Source of the DNA: an uncultured Planctomycetia bacterium
GTDB lineage: Bacteria > Planctomycetota > UBA1135 > GCA-002686595
Length of the DNA stretch: 24,283 nt
Direction: 5' to 3'
Assembly (NCBI GenBank): GCA_937952135.1
Contig: CALFYL010000173.1
Location: 1 to 24,283, forward strand
This document shows, piece by piece, positions 7,227-16,003 of the stretch (the stretch's first letter is position 1; each line of letters opens with the position of its first letter). The notes under the pieces are model-generated. The model searched no databases and was not told the origin of the DNA. It was given only the letters and a program-made list of their open reading frames with translations. Position numbers and translations under genes: made by a program.

Positions 7227-7637
7227 ATGCTGCACTTCGCCCTTCTGACTCTCCTCCAAGCCGCCGACGCATCCACTCCCGCCACGGAAGCGGGCGGCGA
7301 AGCGGCCGGAGGCGCCTTCGAGTCGCTGACGGGCTTCATGCCGGTGATCCTGATCTTCGGGATCATGTACTTCGTGTTGATCGCGCCCGAGCGCAAGCAA
7401 CGCAAGAAGCGCGAGACGATGCTCAAGGCGCTCAAGAAGGGCGACAAAGTGATCACCACGGGCGGTTTGCACGGCTCGATCGCGACGATCTCGGACACGC
7501 AGGTCACGCTGCAAGTCGACGAAGGCGTGCGGCTGAAGTTCTCGCGCGCGGCGATCGCGGACGTGGTCTCCGACGAGGTGGCTGCGAAGAACGGCGCCGC
7601 CAAGGAAGCGAACGGCAAGGAAGCGACCGCGAAGTAG
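7227..7637 (+). CDS. yajC: Preprotein translocase accessory subunit YajC
   Basis: YajC is a single-pass inner-membrane protein that associates with SecDF and the SecYEG translocon. The 136-residue product has a short periplasmic N-terminus, a transmembrane helix at about 36-52 (FMPVILIFGIMYFVLIAP), and the family motif RKQRKKRETMLKALKKGDKVITTGGLHG directly after it, here noted by its parts RKKR, KKGD and VITTGG. A beta-rich cytoplasmic domain (DTQVTLQVDEGVRLKFSRAAI) follows, then an Ala/Lys-rich tail. Size and order match the family. The ATG is preceded by ACCGCC without a Shine-Dalgarno. secD or tgt, its common neighbours, are not here; a yraN-like gene follows instead. Confidence 0.95.
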   Translation: MLHFALLTLLQAADASTPATEAGGEAAGGAFESLTGFMPVILIFGIMYFVLIAPERKQRKKRETMLKALKKGDKVITTGGLHGSIATISDTQVTLQVDEGVRLKFSRAAIADVVSDEVAAKNGAAKEANGKEATAK

Positions 7638-7849
7638 GCGCGGCCTTCGGATCCGCGCTCGAAGCCAAGCTCGGATCCGGGCTCGCGAGCGTCGCGTGCG
7701 AGCCGTTCGCGGATTGGGGCGCTGCGTTTCGATCCGCGGCGCGTCGCCTCTCGGACGGACTGTCGAGCTGGCGTCGCTGGAAGCGCGCTTCGGGCCCGAG
7801 CCAGCCAGGTGACGCAGCGCGCGGAGAGTACCGCTGGACCGCGCGCGCG

Positions 7850-8221
7850 CTGCTCCGGTTCGACACCTCGCGCATCGGAAAGCGCGGAGAGGCGCTCGCG
7901 GCGGAGCAGCTTCGCTCGCGAGGTTTCCGCGTCGTCGCGCAACGCGTCGCGACACCGGAAGGCGAGCTCGACCTCGTCGCGTGGCGCGGCGACGAGCTGT
8001 GGATCTTCGAGGTCAAATCGGCGCGCGTTTCTCGCGCGAGCCTCCATCCGCACGGGGCGCCCGGGCGGCGACTCTCCGCCTCCCAGCGCACGCGCATCGC
8101 ACGCGCGGCGCGCCGCTGCTCGCGCTCGATGGGCTTCCGCGCGGCGCCGAAGCTCGCGCTCGTCGAGGTCTGGGTCGACGCCGAGGAGCGCCTCGCGGCC
8201 TGGCGCGTGACCGAGCTGTGA
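7850..8221 (+). CDS. yraN: YraN family (UPF0102) nuclease-like protein, start codon uncertain
   Basis: The conserved region is clear: GKRGEALAAEQLRSRGFRVV, then EGELDLVAWRGDELWIFEV and the K of EVK. These give the E, D and ExK catalytic pattern of restriction-endonuclease-like/Holliday junction resolvase-like folds. YraN proteins are about 120 residues, as here from the provisional CTG at 7850 (123 residues). The oddity is the start. No ATG, GTG or TTG occurs in this frame from the start of yajC (7226) to the conserved domain, yet the frame is open and has coding-like GC-rich third positions through the whole gap after yajC. CTG at 7850 or ATC at 7874 are candidates; a -1 frameshift from yajC or a sequence error are alternatives. 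The function in the cell is unknown. Confidence 0.75.
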   Translation: MLRFDTSRIGKRGEALAAEQLRSRGFRVVAQRVATPEGELDLVAWRGDELWIFEVKSARVSRASLHPHGAPGRRLSASQRTRIARAARRCSRSMGFRAAPKLALVEVWVDAEERLAAWRVTEL

Positions 8222-8537
8222 GAGCGTCCCGTGAAAGCGCCACCGAGCACCTCGGCATGTGAAGCGCAGCGAAAGACCTTCCGTGGGCGACGCCGAGCCG
8301 AGCCCTGCGCTTCCCGCCCCTCGAAAGCGCCGAGGTGCGCAACTCGTTCAATCCCCGCGCTCGGGACTGCCGATGTTCCGACCTGGGCCTCGGCACTATG
8401 CTCTGCGCGAAGAGCGCAAGTCGGAAGGATCCTCCCACCCCCGCCTCGTCGCCTCCCCCCACGATCGACATCTTTGATGCGCTCTCCGGCCGCCGGCGCC
8501 CCGCGCCCGCCGCCGAGCGCCTGCACGCGTCCGCCGC
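8222..8537. other. 316-bp spacer upstream of the sugar transferase gene
   Basis: I see no gene here. It contains a small hairpin at 8243-8255 after yraN and a TATGCT hexamer at 8398-8403 that could be a weak -10 for the sugar transferase. A GGCAC...TGC pair at 8392-8406 resembles a sigma-54 site but has one base too many between its elements. A possible T-loop-like GTTCAATCC at 8346-8354 is not part of a tRNA fold. Confidence 0.45.
8243..8255 (+). terminator. Possible weak hairpin terminator after yraN
   Basis: CCGAG and CTCGG form a perfect 5-bp stem with a 3-base loop, 21 bases after the yraN stop. There is no T-run, so intrinsic termination is doubtful. Confidence 0.2.
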
Positions 8538-10199
8538 ATGTTGCGAGTCCTCCGCCACTACCTGCCTGTGCGCCGCGCGCTGCTCGTGTTCAGCGAAACG
8601 GCGCTGCTCGGCGGCGTGCTGGCCGCCGGCATGACGGCGCACCTGTGGACTCCGGACCCCGTGGTCGCCGAGCGCGTGATCCTCGAGGGGCTCAGCCTCG
8701 CCGACGCGCGCCGCGTGTGCCTCTTCTCGGCCTTCTCGATTGCGGTGCTGGCGCAGATCGCGATCGCCTTCAACGAGCTCTACGACTTCCGCGTCTCGAG
8801 CTCGCGCTACGACCGCGCCTCGCGCTTCGTCGGGTCCACCGGCACGGCGATCCTCATCGCGCTGTGCTGCGTGTTCCTGGCGCGCTCGTGGGAGCTGCGC
8901 CGCGTGCTGCAGTTCCCCGGCCTCCAGCCATCGCAGCTCTACCAGACGCTGGTCTTCACGCTGCTGTTCGGCTTCTCGCTGTTGTACGTGTGGCGGCACG
9001 TGTTCCACCTCGCGCTGCGGCGTTGGAACTTCAACGAGCGCGTGCTCGTGCTCGGCGCCGGCCCGGCCGCGCTGAGCCTCGTGCGCGAGATGCTCGAGCA
9101 CAACGACTCGGGCTTCGAGACCGTCGGCATGGTTCCCGAAGCGCCGTCGAGCCAAGACGGCCCCTCGCGACGGGGCGCGCCGCAGCTCCCGCGCTTCGTG
9201 CGCGAACGCGGACCGAAGAACGCGGGCGGCGCCTTGCCGGCGTCGACCGGCGAAGTCACAGCCGCGTTCGGCGAGCGCACGCAGCTCGATCCGTCGACCG
9301 AAGCGGCGCTCGCGACGCTCGTGCTCGAACCGCTCGAGCCCGCGCCGCAGCCCGCGACCACGGCCGCGAACGGGCCGCGCCGCGCGCCGACCACCCTGTT
9401 CGAGCTCGTGCGCACGCTCGCCGTGGACATCGTCGTCGTCGCCCTCGAGGACCGCCGCGGCCACCTGCCGACCGAGGAGCTCCTGCGCTGCCGCCTCGCG
9501 GGCATCGCGGTGAAGGAACGCGAAGCGCTGTACGAGCAGATCACGGGGAAGCTCGCCGTCGAGGCGATGCGGCCCTCGTACCTGATCTTCAACGACGGCT
9601 TCGGCCGCTCCGCGCGCGGCGAGACCGCGAAGCGCGCCGTCGACATCGTCATCTCGCTCGTCGCGCTCGCGGTCCTCTGGCCCGTGATGCTGCTCACGGC
9701 GATCGTCGTGCGCATGGACTCGCCCGGACCGGCGCTCTTCAGCCAGGAGCGCGTGGGCCGCGACGGGAAGCAGTTCACGCTCTACAAGTTCCGCAGCATG
9801 CGCGCCGACGCCGAGAAGGCGACCGGACCCGTGTGGGCGCAGAAAGGCGACCCGCGCATCACGCGCAGCGGCCGTTTCATGCGCAAATCGCGGCTCGACG
9901 AGCTGCCGCAGCTCTTCAACGTGCTCGCAGGCGACATGTCGCTCGTGGGGCCGCGGCCGGAGCGGCAGGTGTTCGTCGACGAGCTCGCGCTGCAGATCCC
10001 CTACTTCAACCAGCGCCACATCGTGAAGCCGGGCCTGACCGGTTGGGCGCAGATCAACTACCCCTACGGCAACACGGTCGAGGACGCGCTGCAGAAGCTC
10101 CAGTACGACCTGTTCTACATCAAGAACCAGTCGCTGCTGTTCGACCTCTCGATCCTGTTCCAGACCATCAAGACGGTCGTGCTGCGGCGCGGCACGTGA
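8538..10199 (+). CDS. Exopolysaccharide-initiating sugar transferase, EpsB/PEP-CTERM-associated type
   Basis: This 553-residue polyprenyl-phosphate hexose-1-phosphate transferase would load the first sugar on undecaprenyl phosphate at the inner membrane to start polysaccharide synthesis. Four transmembrane helices lie in the first 155 residues. A Rossmann-like domain begins at about 168 (VLVLGAGPAALSLV) and ends with DRRGHLPTEELLRCRLAGI, a signature of the family found with exosortase/PEP-CTERM loci. A fifth hydrophobic segment precedes the catalytic domain (about 366-553) with RVGRDGKQFTLYKFRSM, the DE of SRLDELPQLFNVLAGDMS, VGPRPER and PGLTGWAQINY. About 80 residues of Pro/Ala/Arg-rich sequence (about 201-285) interrupt the Rossmann domain, where relatives have a short loop. 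The gene stands alone and converges on mnmG. The sugar specificity cannot be read. Confidence 0.92.
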   Translation: MLRVLRHYLPVRRALLVFSETALLGGVLAAGMTAHLWTPDPVVAERVILEGLSLADARRVCLFSAFSIAVLAQIAIAFNELYDFRVSSSRYDRASRFVGSTGTAILIALCCVFLARSWELRRVLQFPGLQPSQLYQTLVFTLLFGFSLLYVWRHVFHLALRRWNFNERVLVLGAGPAALSLVREMLEHNDSGFETVGMVPEAPSSQDGPSRRGAPQLPRFVRERGPKNAGGALPASTGEVTAAFGERTQLDPSTEAALATLVLEPLEPAPQPATTAANGPRRAPTTLFELVRTLAVDIVVVALEDRRGHLPTEELLRCRLAGIAVKEREALYEQITGKLAVEAMRPSYLIFNDGFGRSARGETAKRAVDIVISLVALAVLWPVMLLTAIVVRMDSPGPALFSQERVGRDGKQFTLYKFRSMRADAEKATGPVWAQKGDPRITRSGRFMRKSRLDELPQLFNVLAGDMSLVGPRPERQVFVDELALQIPYFNQRHIVKPGLTGWAQINYPYGNTVEDALQKLQYDLFYIKNQSLLFDLSILFQTIKTVVLRRGT

Positions 10200-10204
10200 G
10201 CGGC

Positions 10205-10220
10205 GCGCGCGAGGGCGCGC
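10205..10220. terminator. Possible bidirectional hairpin between sugar transferase and mnmG
   Basis: GCGCGC, a 4-base loop GAGG, and GCGCGC form a perfect 6-bp stem in the 34-base gap between two convergent stops. There is no flanking T-run. In DNA this GC-rich such a stem can arise by chance. Confidence 0.3.
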
Positions 10221-10233
10221 ACGAACGCCGAAT

Positions 10234-12153
<1,920 letters not shown>

Positions 12154-12360
12154 CGGGAAGCGGTCGCAGGCTGGACCAAGCCGCCATTGAAGCGCGTGTC
12201 GCGCCTCGCGTCAGCACGAGTCCGCAGCGGCGCTGCGAATTCCCTTCCGCCCGCGCTCGAGCGGCCGCCGAGACCTGCGCAAGAAGTCCAGATCGGAATT
12301 GCGCGCGGCCGAAGAGCCCGCACCTCGATGCTCAACGTGATCTTCCGCTGTCGTGAACGC

Positions 12361-12525
12361 ATGGGAATCGTCTACGGACGCGTGGCCCCCGGACCGCTCG
12401 CCGGCGCCCGTTTCGTCGAGCGCGAGCAGGTCGCCGCGCTTCCCAAGGGCAAGCCTCGCCGCCCGGGCCAACTGACCCGCAACGGCCGCGGTGTGAGCTT
12501 GCGGCCCATGCCGCGGCGCGCCTGA
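12361..12525 (+). CDS. Possible small basic protein (54 aa), unrecognised
   Basis: An ATG-initiated frame of 54 codons lies between the divergent mnmG and the HEAT/TPR gene. The product begins MGIVYGRVAPGPLAG and is Arg/Lys/Pro/Gly-rich, strongly basic, without hydrophobic segments; RRPGQLTRNGRG suggests nucleic acid contact at most. Third codon positions are almost all G or C, in line with its neighbours. An in-frame ATG at 12328 would add 11 residues. No Shine-Dalgarno precedes either start, and no family is recognised. If it is not a gene, the 12154-12580 region is a 427-bp spacer. I rate it slightly below even odds. Confidence 0.42.
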   Translation: MGIVYGRVAPGPLAGARFVEREQVAALPKGKPRRPGQLTRNGRGVSLRPMPRRA

Positions 12526-12568
12526 TCGCCGCGCCGCGGGCCTCGGTCGCGCCGCGCGCTTGTTGCGC

Positions 12569-12574
12569 TACCAT
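12569..12574 (+). promoter_or_regulatory. TACCAT hexamer at leaderless spacing before the HEAT/TPR gene
   Basis: TACCAT ends 6 bases before the ATG at 12581. If it acts as a -10, transcription would begin at or near the A of the ATG, giving a leaderless mRNA. It matches four of six -10 bases, has no visible -35, and is supported mainly by comparison with the similarly placed TATCAT at 21192. Confidence 0.25.
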
Positions 12575-12580
12575 CGCGCC

Positions 12581-13918
12581 ATGCAACGGCGCACCTCTCG
12601 GCGGCTGGGGTTGAACTGGGGTCTGCCGCTCGCGGCGGCCTGGCTGCTCGCGGCGGCCGGCCCGACGTGGGCCGCGCGCGCCGGCGACGACCGCCAGTCG
12701 CTCGAGGACCTCCTGCTCAAGGCCCGCGAGCGGCGCGCGCAGGCCCAGGCGCAGGTTCGCTCGCAGCTCGACGGCTTGCTCGCGGAACTGTCGCCCTCGA
12801 ATCGCACGCCGACCCCCGCCGAGGTCGCGTCCGCGGTCGAGCGCATCGCCAAGCTCGGGGCCGAAGCGACGCCGCTGCTGGTGAAGCGCCTCGACGCGCC
12901 CGACGGCGCGACGGAGCGCGAGAAGCTGCTCGCGCGCGAGGTCGCGACGGCGCTCTCGACGATGGACACCAAACCGGTGACGCACGAGTTGCTCGCACTG
13001 CTGTCGAGCGGCGGCGCCGACGGAAAACGCAACGCGCTGCGCGTGCTCGCGAACACGCCGGAGCCCGAGCGCGCGCGGCCCGCCGTCGCGGCGCTGTTCC
13101 GCAGCTCGACGGGCGAGCTCAAACACACCTGCCTGCGCACGCTGCTGGGCATGGGCGGCCCCGCGGACGACGCGCTGCTCGGCGAGGTGCTCCAGGGCAC
13201 GGACGACACGTTGATCGGGCTGGCGATCGACGCGCTGTCGGCGCAGCGCTCGGCCGGCGCCGCGGAGCAAGTGCGGCGCATCCTGCTCGATGCACGCCTC
13301 GCCCAGCGCCACGCGGCGAGTCTGATCGACTACTTCCGAACGCAGCCCTCGCTCGCCACCCCCGCCGACGTGCAGGCCTTCGTGCGCCTCGCGGCGTCGT
13401 CCAGTGTCGCGGTCGACACGCGCGTGCAGGTGCTGGAGCGGCTGCCGACGCTCAAGCCGACGCTCAATGCGGAGCTCAAGCGCCTCATGGAGCCGTTGAT
13501 CGGCTCGCCCGACCGCAAGTTGCACGAAGGCGCGCTCGTGTTCCTCACGCGTGTCGGCGACAAGGGTGCGCGCAAGGAGCTCCTGAAGGAATACGACGAG
13601 CTCGTGGCGAAGAACGAGAACTGGTCGGAGTCCTACGTGCGCCGCGCGGACATGCTCGCGAAGCTCGGCGAGGACGACGACGCGATCAAGGACTACAAGC
13701 TCGCGTTGACGAACTCGCGGAACGACCCCACGGTGAATCCGGATACGTGGGTCAAGCTCGCGCGCGCCTATTCGCGGCGCGGCAAGTTCAAGGACGCGGC
13801 CGAGACGTTGCGCAAGTCGCCGCTCGCCGACGCGGCGCTGAAGGCGCTCGCCGACGATCCGGAGTTCGTGCCGTTGCGCGATTCGAAGTACGGCAAAGAG
13901 GCCTTCGGCCTGCGCTGA
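12581..13918 (+). CDS. Secreted HEAT-repeat and TPR-like protein of unknown function
   Basis: The 445-residue product has an Arg-rich N-terminus and an Ala/Leu-rich signal peptide ending near residue 32 (AWAAR), so it is exported. Residues 40-70 are charged and may form a coil (LLLKARERRAQAQAQVRSQL). Residues about 75-330 form HEAT/ARM-like helical repeats such as KLGAEATPLLVKRLDAP and HTCLRTLLGMGGPADDALLG. The last 110 residues are TPR-like (ESYVRRADMLAKLGEDDDAI, PDTWVKLARAYSRRGKFKDA) and end with DPEFVPLRDSKYG, like the C-terminus of the small TPR protein at 2070-2468. I chose ATG 12581 because a TTG 21 bases upstream would only add residues before the signal peptide. The radical SAM gene begins 26 bases after the stop and is probably co-transcribed. 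Function unknown. Confidence 0.88.
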   Translation: MQRRTSRRLGLNWGLPLAAAWLLAAAGPTWAARAGDDRQSLEDLLLKARERRAQAQAQVRSQLDGLLAELSPSNRTPTPAEVASAVERIAKLGAEATPLLVKRLDAPDGATEREKLLAREVATALSTMDTKPVTHELLALLSSGGADGKRNALRVLANTPEPERARPAVAALFRSSTGELKHTCLRTLLGMGGPADDALLGEVLQGTDDTLIGLAIDALSAQRSAGAAEQVRRILLDARLAQRHAASLIDYFRTQPSLATPADVQAFVRLAASSSVAVDTRVQVLERLPTLKPTLNAELKRLMEPLIGSPDRKLHEGALVFLTRVGDKGARKELLKEYDELVAKNENWSESYVRRADMLAKLGEDDDAIKDYKLALTNSRNDPTVNPDTWVKLARAYSRRGKFKDAAETLRKSPLADAALKALADDPEFVPLRDSKYGKEAFGLR

Positions 13919-13944
13919 GTCCGGCGGCGGCCGCTTCGCCTTCC

Positions 13945-14793
13945 ATGGCGCTCACCCACGACGACCACGACCGCGCGAGCGCGGGCTTCGAGTACGTCTA
14001 CCCGGTCGTGTCGCGGCGCGCGCAGGGCCTCTCGATCGGCGTCAACCTCAACCCCAACAACGCCTGCAACTGGCGCTGCGTGTACTGCCAGGTCCCCGGG
14101 CTCGTCGCGGGGCGCGCGCCGAAGATCGACGTCGCGAAGCTCGAGCGCGAGCTCGCGAGCCTGCTGGCCACCGTTCGCGATCCCCAGTGGCAGCGCGCGA
14201 ATCTGCCCGAGGGCGCGCGGCGCATCGCGGACATCGCCATCGCGGGCAACGGCGAGCCGACGGGCGCGCGCGAGCTCGTCGAGGTGCTCGCGGCGATCGA
14301 GCGCCAGCGCGCGGCGGCGGAGCTCGGACGCGAGTGCAAGCTCACGTTGATCACGAACGGCTCGCTCGCGCACCTCGACTACGTGCGGGAGGCGCTGCGC
14401 GTGCTCGCGAGCCTCGGCGGCGAAGTGTGGTGCAAGCTCGACGCCGGCGACGACGCGGGGCTCGCGCGCCTCAACTCGGTGCACACCGGCATCGAACGCG
14501 CGCGGCGCAACCTCGAGCTGTGCGCGCGCGCGTGCCCGACGTGGGTGCAGACGATCGCGTTCGATTGGAACGGAGCGACGCTCGCGGGCGAGTCGCTCGA
14601 GCGCTACTGCGACGCGCTGTGCGCGGTGCTCGCGAGCGGTGCGAAGCTGCGAGGCGTGCTGCTCTACGGCCTGGCGCGCGAGTCGCACCAGCCCGAAGCC
14701 CCCGAGCTCGCGCGCCTCGCGCCGCAACAACTGGCGGCCATCGGCGCGCGCATCGCCGAGCGCACGGGCCTCGAGGTCCGCGTCAGCGAGTGA
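13945..14793 (+). CDS. Radical SAM protein, wyosine-synthetase-like (COG0731 type)
   Basis: The 282-residue protein has the radical SAM iron-sulfur signature C41-x3-C45-x2-C48 (ACNWRCVYCQVPG), preceded by a conserved lead-in VVSRRAQGLSIGVNLNPN. GNGEPT, a glycine-rich motif that contacts S-adenosylmethionine, lies around residue 110. LITNGSL and KLDAGD continue the TIM-barrel pattern. The lead-in and CVYCQV resemble the COG0731 group, which includes archaeal TYW1 (tRNA wyosine synthesis), but bacteria make no wyosine. The substrate is therefore unknown, and a tRNA or protein target is possible. No SPASM or B12 domain is visible. It follows the HEAT/TPR gene by 26 bases, starts at ATG 13945 preceded by TTCC, and its last 11 bases overlap the end of the convergent MORN gene. 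Confidence 0.85.
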   Translation: MALTHDDHDRASAGFEYVYPVVSRRAQGLSIGVNLNPNNACNWRCVYCQVPGLVAGRAPKIDVAKLERELASLLATVRDPQWQRANLPEGARRIADIAIAGNGEPTGARELVEVLAAIERQRAAAELGRECKLTLITNGSLAHLDYVREALRVLASLGGEVWCKLDAGDDAGLARLNSVHTGIERARRNLELCARACPTWVQTIAFDWNGATLAGESLERYCDALCAVLASGAKLRGVLLYGLARESHQPEAPELARLAPQQLAAIGARIAERTGLEVRVSE

Positions 14794-15961
14794 GCACGCC
14801 GGCTTTGTAGACGCCGCTGCGCGCCGTGTCGGGGCTGCCGTCCTCGAGGAAGTAGCGCCACTCACCCTCGGGCTTGTCGTCGAGCAGCGTGCCCTCGGAC
14901 TGGAGCGTCCCGTCGCGGTGGTACGTCTTCCACGGCCCCGACTTGAGGCCGCCGACGAACGGGCCCTCGCTCTGCAGCGTGCCGTCGTCGTAGAACGCCT
15001 TCCACACGCCGTGCTGTTTGCCGCTGACGAACGAGCCTTGGTTGAAGACCTTGCCGTTCTCGTGGAACGCGAGCCACTCGCCCGACTGCAGGTTCTCGAC
15101 GAAGTCGCCCTCGGACTGCCTCGCGCCGCTCGCGTAGTAGGTGGTCCAGCGGCCGCTGCGCTTGCCTTCGCTGAAGAACCCCGAGGTCCTCAACTGCCCG
15201 CCGGGGTGCCAGCTCTTCGCTTCCCCCTCGAGCGCGCCCGCTGCCCAGAGCGCTTCCTCGGCGGGCTTGCCGTCGGGATGCCAGCCGCGCCACATCCCGT
15301 TCATCTTCCCGTCCTTGTACTCGCCGGCGGCCGAGAGCTGGCCGTTTTCGTGCCAGGTCTGGAAGCCGCCCTGCTCGAGCCCGTCGACGTACTCGCCTTC
15401 CTTCTTCTTCGCGCCGCTCGGGTAGTAGTCGATCCACAGACCGTGCCGCTTCCCGCGCTCGTACGAGCCCTCGTCGAGCTTGCCGCCTTCGGGGTAGTAC
15501 GTGATCCACGGCCCGTGCTCGCGGTCGTCGAGGTACGCGCCCTCGGTGAAGCGCGCGCCGCTGCGATGGTTCATCACCGACGGCCCCTCGCGCTTGCCCG
15601 CGACGAAGTTCAGCGTGCCCTTCGTCGAACCGTCGGGCCAGAGCATGAGCCACTCCCCGGTGCGCAGGTCGTCCTTGTACGAACCCTTCGCCTGCACGTT
15701 GCCTTCGCGGTCCCACTCCATCCACGGGCCCTGCTTGAGCCCGTCGACCATCATCCCGGCCTCGAATTTCTGCGTGCGCGCCTCGTCGTAGAAGCGCACG
15801 ACCTGCGCAGGTCCCTTGGGCGGCACGGTGAGCACGGCCCCCGGCGCCGGCGCGTTCGGAGCTCCGACCGGCGGTGCGGTCGTCGGCGTGTCGTCGCCGC
15901 AAGCGGCGGCGAGCAGAACGAAGGCGAAGGGCAGCGCCCGGCGTGCGGAGTGGATTTGCAT
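14783..15961 (-). CDS. MORN-repeat (MORN_2) lipoprotein
   Basis: The 392-residue protein has a lipoprotein signal peptide with lipobox LAAAC (Cys 21), then a Pro/Ala-rich linker. From about residue 60 to the end are roughly 13 tandem repeats of about 24 residues with the pattern G-x-W-x-x-Y/W-x-x-x-G-x-x-x-x-x-G-x-Y (for example GPWITYYPEGGKLDEGSY). This is the MORN_2/YwqK type of antiparallel beta repeat. Such proteins are often labelled YwqK-family antitoxins, a label with little meaning here; a surface-attached role is more likely given the lipobox. It is the last of three minus-strand genes, 42 bases after the metallo-beta-lactamase gene. Its stop overlaps the radical SAM gene by 11 bases. 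The ATG at 15961 lacks a Shine-Dalgarno. Confidence 0.9.
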   Translation of the reverse strand: MQIHSARRALPFAFVLLAAACGDDTPTTAPPVGAPNAPAPGAVLTVPPKGPAQVVRFYDEARTQKFEAGMMVDGLKQGPWMEWDREGNVQAKGSYKDDLRTGEWLMLWPDGSTKGTLNFVAGKREGPSVMNHRSGARFTEGAYLDDREHGPWITYYPEGGKLDEGSYERGKRHGLWIDYYPSGAKKKEGEYVDGLEQGGFQTWHENGQLSAAGEYKDGKMNGMWRGWHPDGKPAEEALWAAGALEGEAKSWHPGGQLRTSGFFSEGKRSGRWTTYYASGARQSEGDFVENLQSGEWLAFHENGKVFNQGSFVSGKQHGVWKAFYDDGTLQSEGPFVGGLKSGPWKTYHRDGTLQSEGTLLDDKPEGEWRYFLEDGSPDTARSGVYKAGVLTR

Positions 15962-15979
15962 GTGGGAGGCGATGGGGTT

Positions 15980-16001
15980 GCGACGAGGGGCGCCTCGCCG
16001 C
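15980..16001 (-). terminator. Hairpin between the metallo-beta-lactamase and MORN genes
   Basis: In the minus-strand RNA, GCGGCGAGG and CCTCGTCGC pair over 9 bases (one G-U) around a 4-base loop, 2 bases after the metallo-beta-lactamase stop and 18 bases before the MORN ATG. There is no T-run. It may attenuate read-through or protect the upstream mRNA. Confidence 0.35.
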
Positions 16002-16003
16002 GC

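Noticed and set aside
7630..7640. Programmed -1 frameshift fusing YajC to YraN
   Set aside because: The frames are compatible, but there is no slippery heptamer or clear downstream structure at the stop. I kept it only as an alternative explanation for the missing yraN start.
8346..8354. GTTCAATCC resembling a tRNA T-loop
   Set aside because: No acceptor, D-arm or anticodon stem can be built around it.
8391..8406. Sigma-54-like promoter (GGCAC ... TGC) upstream of the EpsB-type gene, as expected for PEP-CTERM polysaccharide loci
   Set aside because: There are 11 instead of 10 bases between the GG and GC elements, and sigma-54 spacing is strict. No other support is present.
10205..10220. Strong rho-independent terminator between the EpsB-type gene and mnmG
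   Set aside because: The stem is perfect but made only of GC alternation with no T-run on either side, so it was kept only as a low-confidence feature.
14783..15961. YwqK-type antitoxin of a toxin-antitoxin pair
   Set aside because: The protein has a lipoprotein signal and no small toxin-like gene is adjacent. The label comes from the repeat family only.
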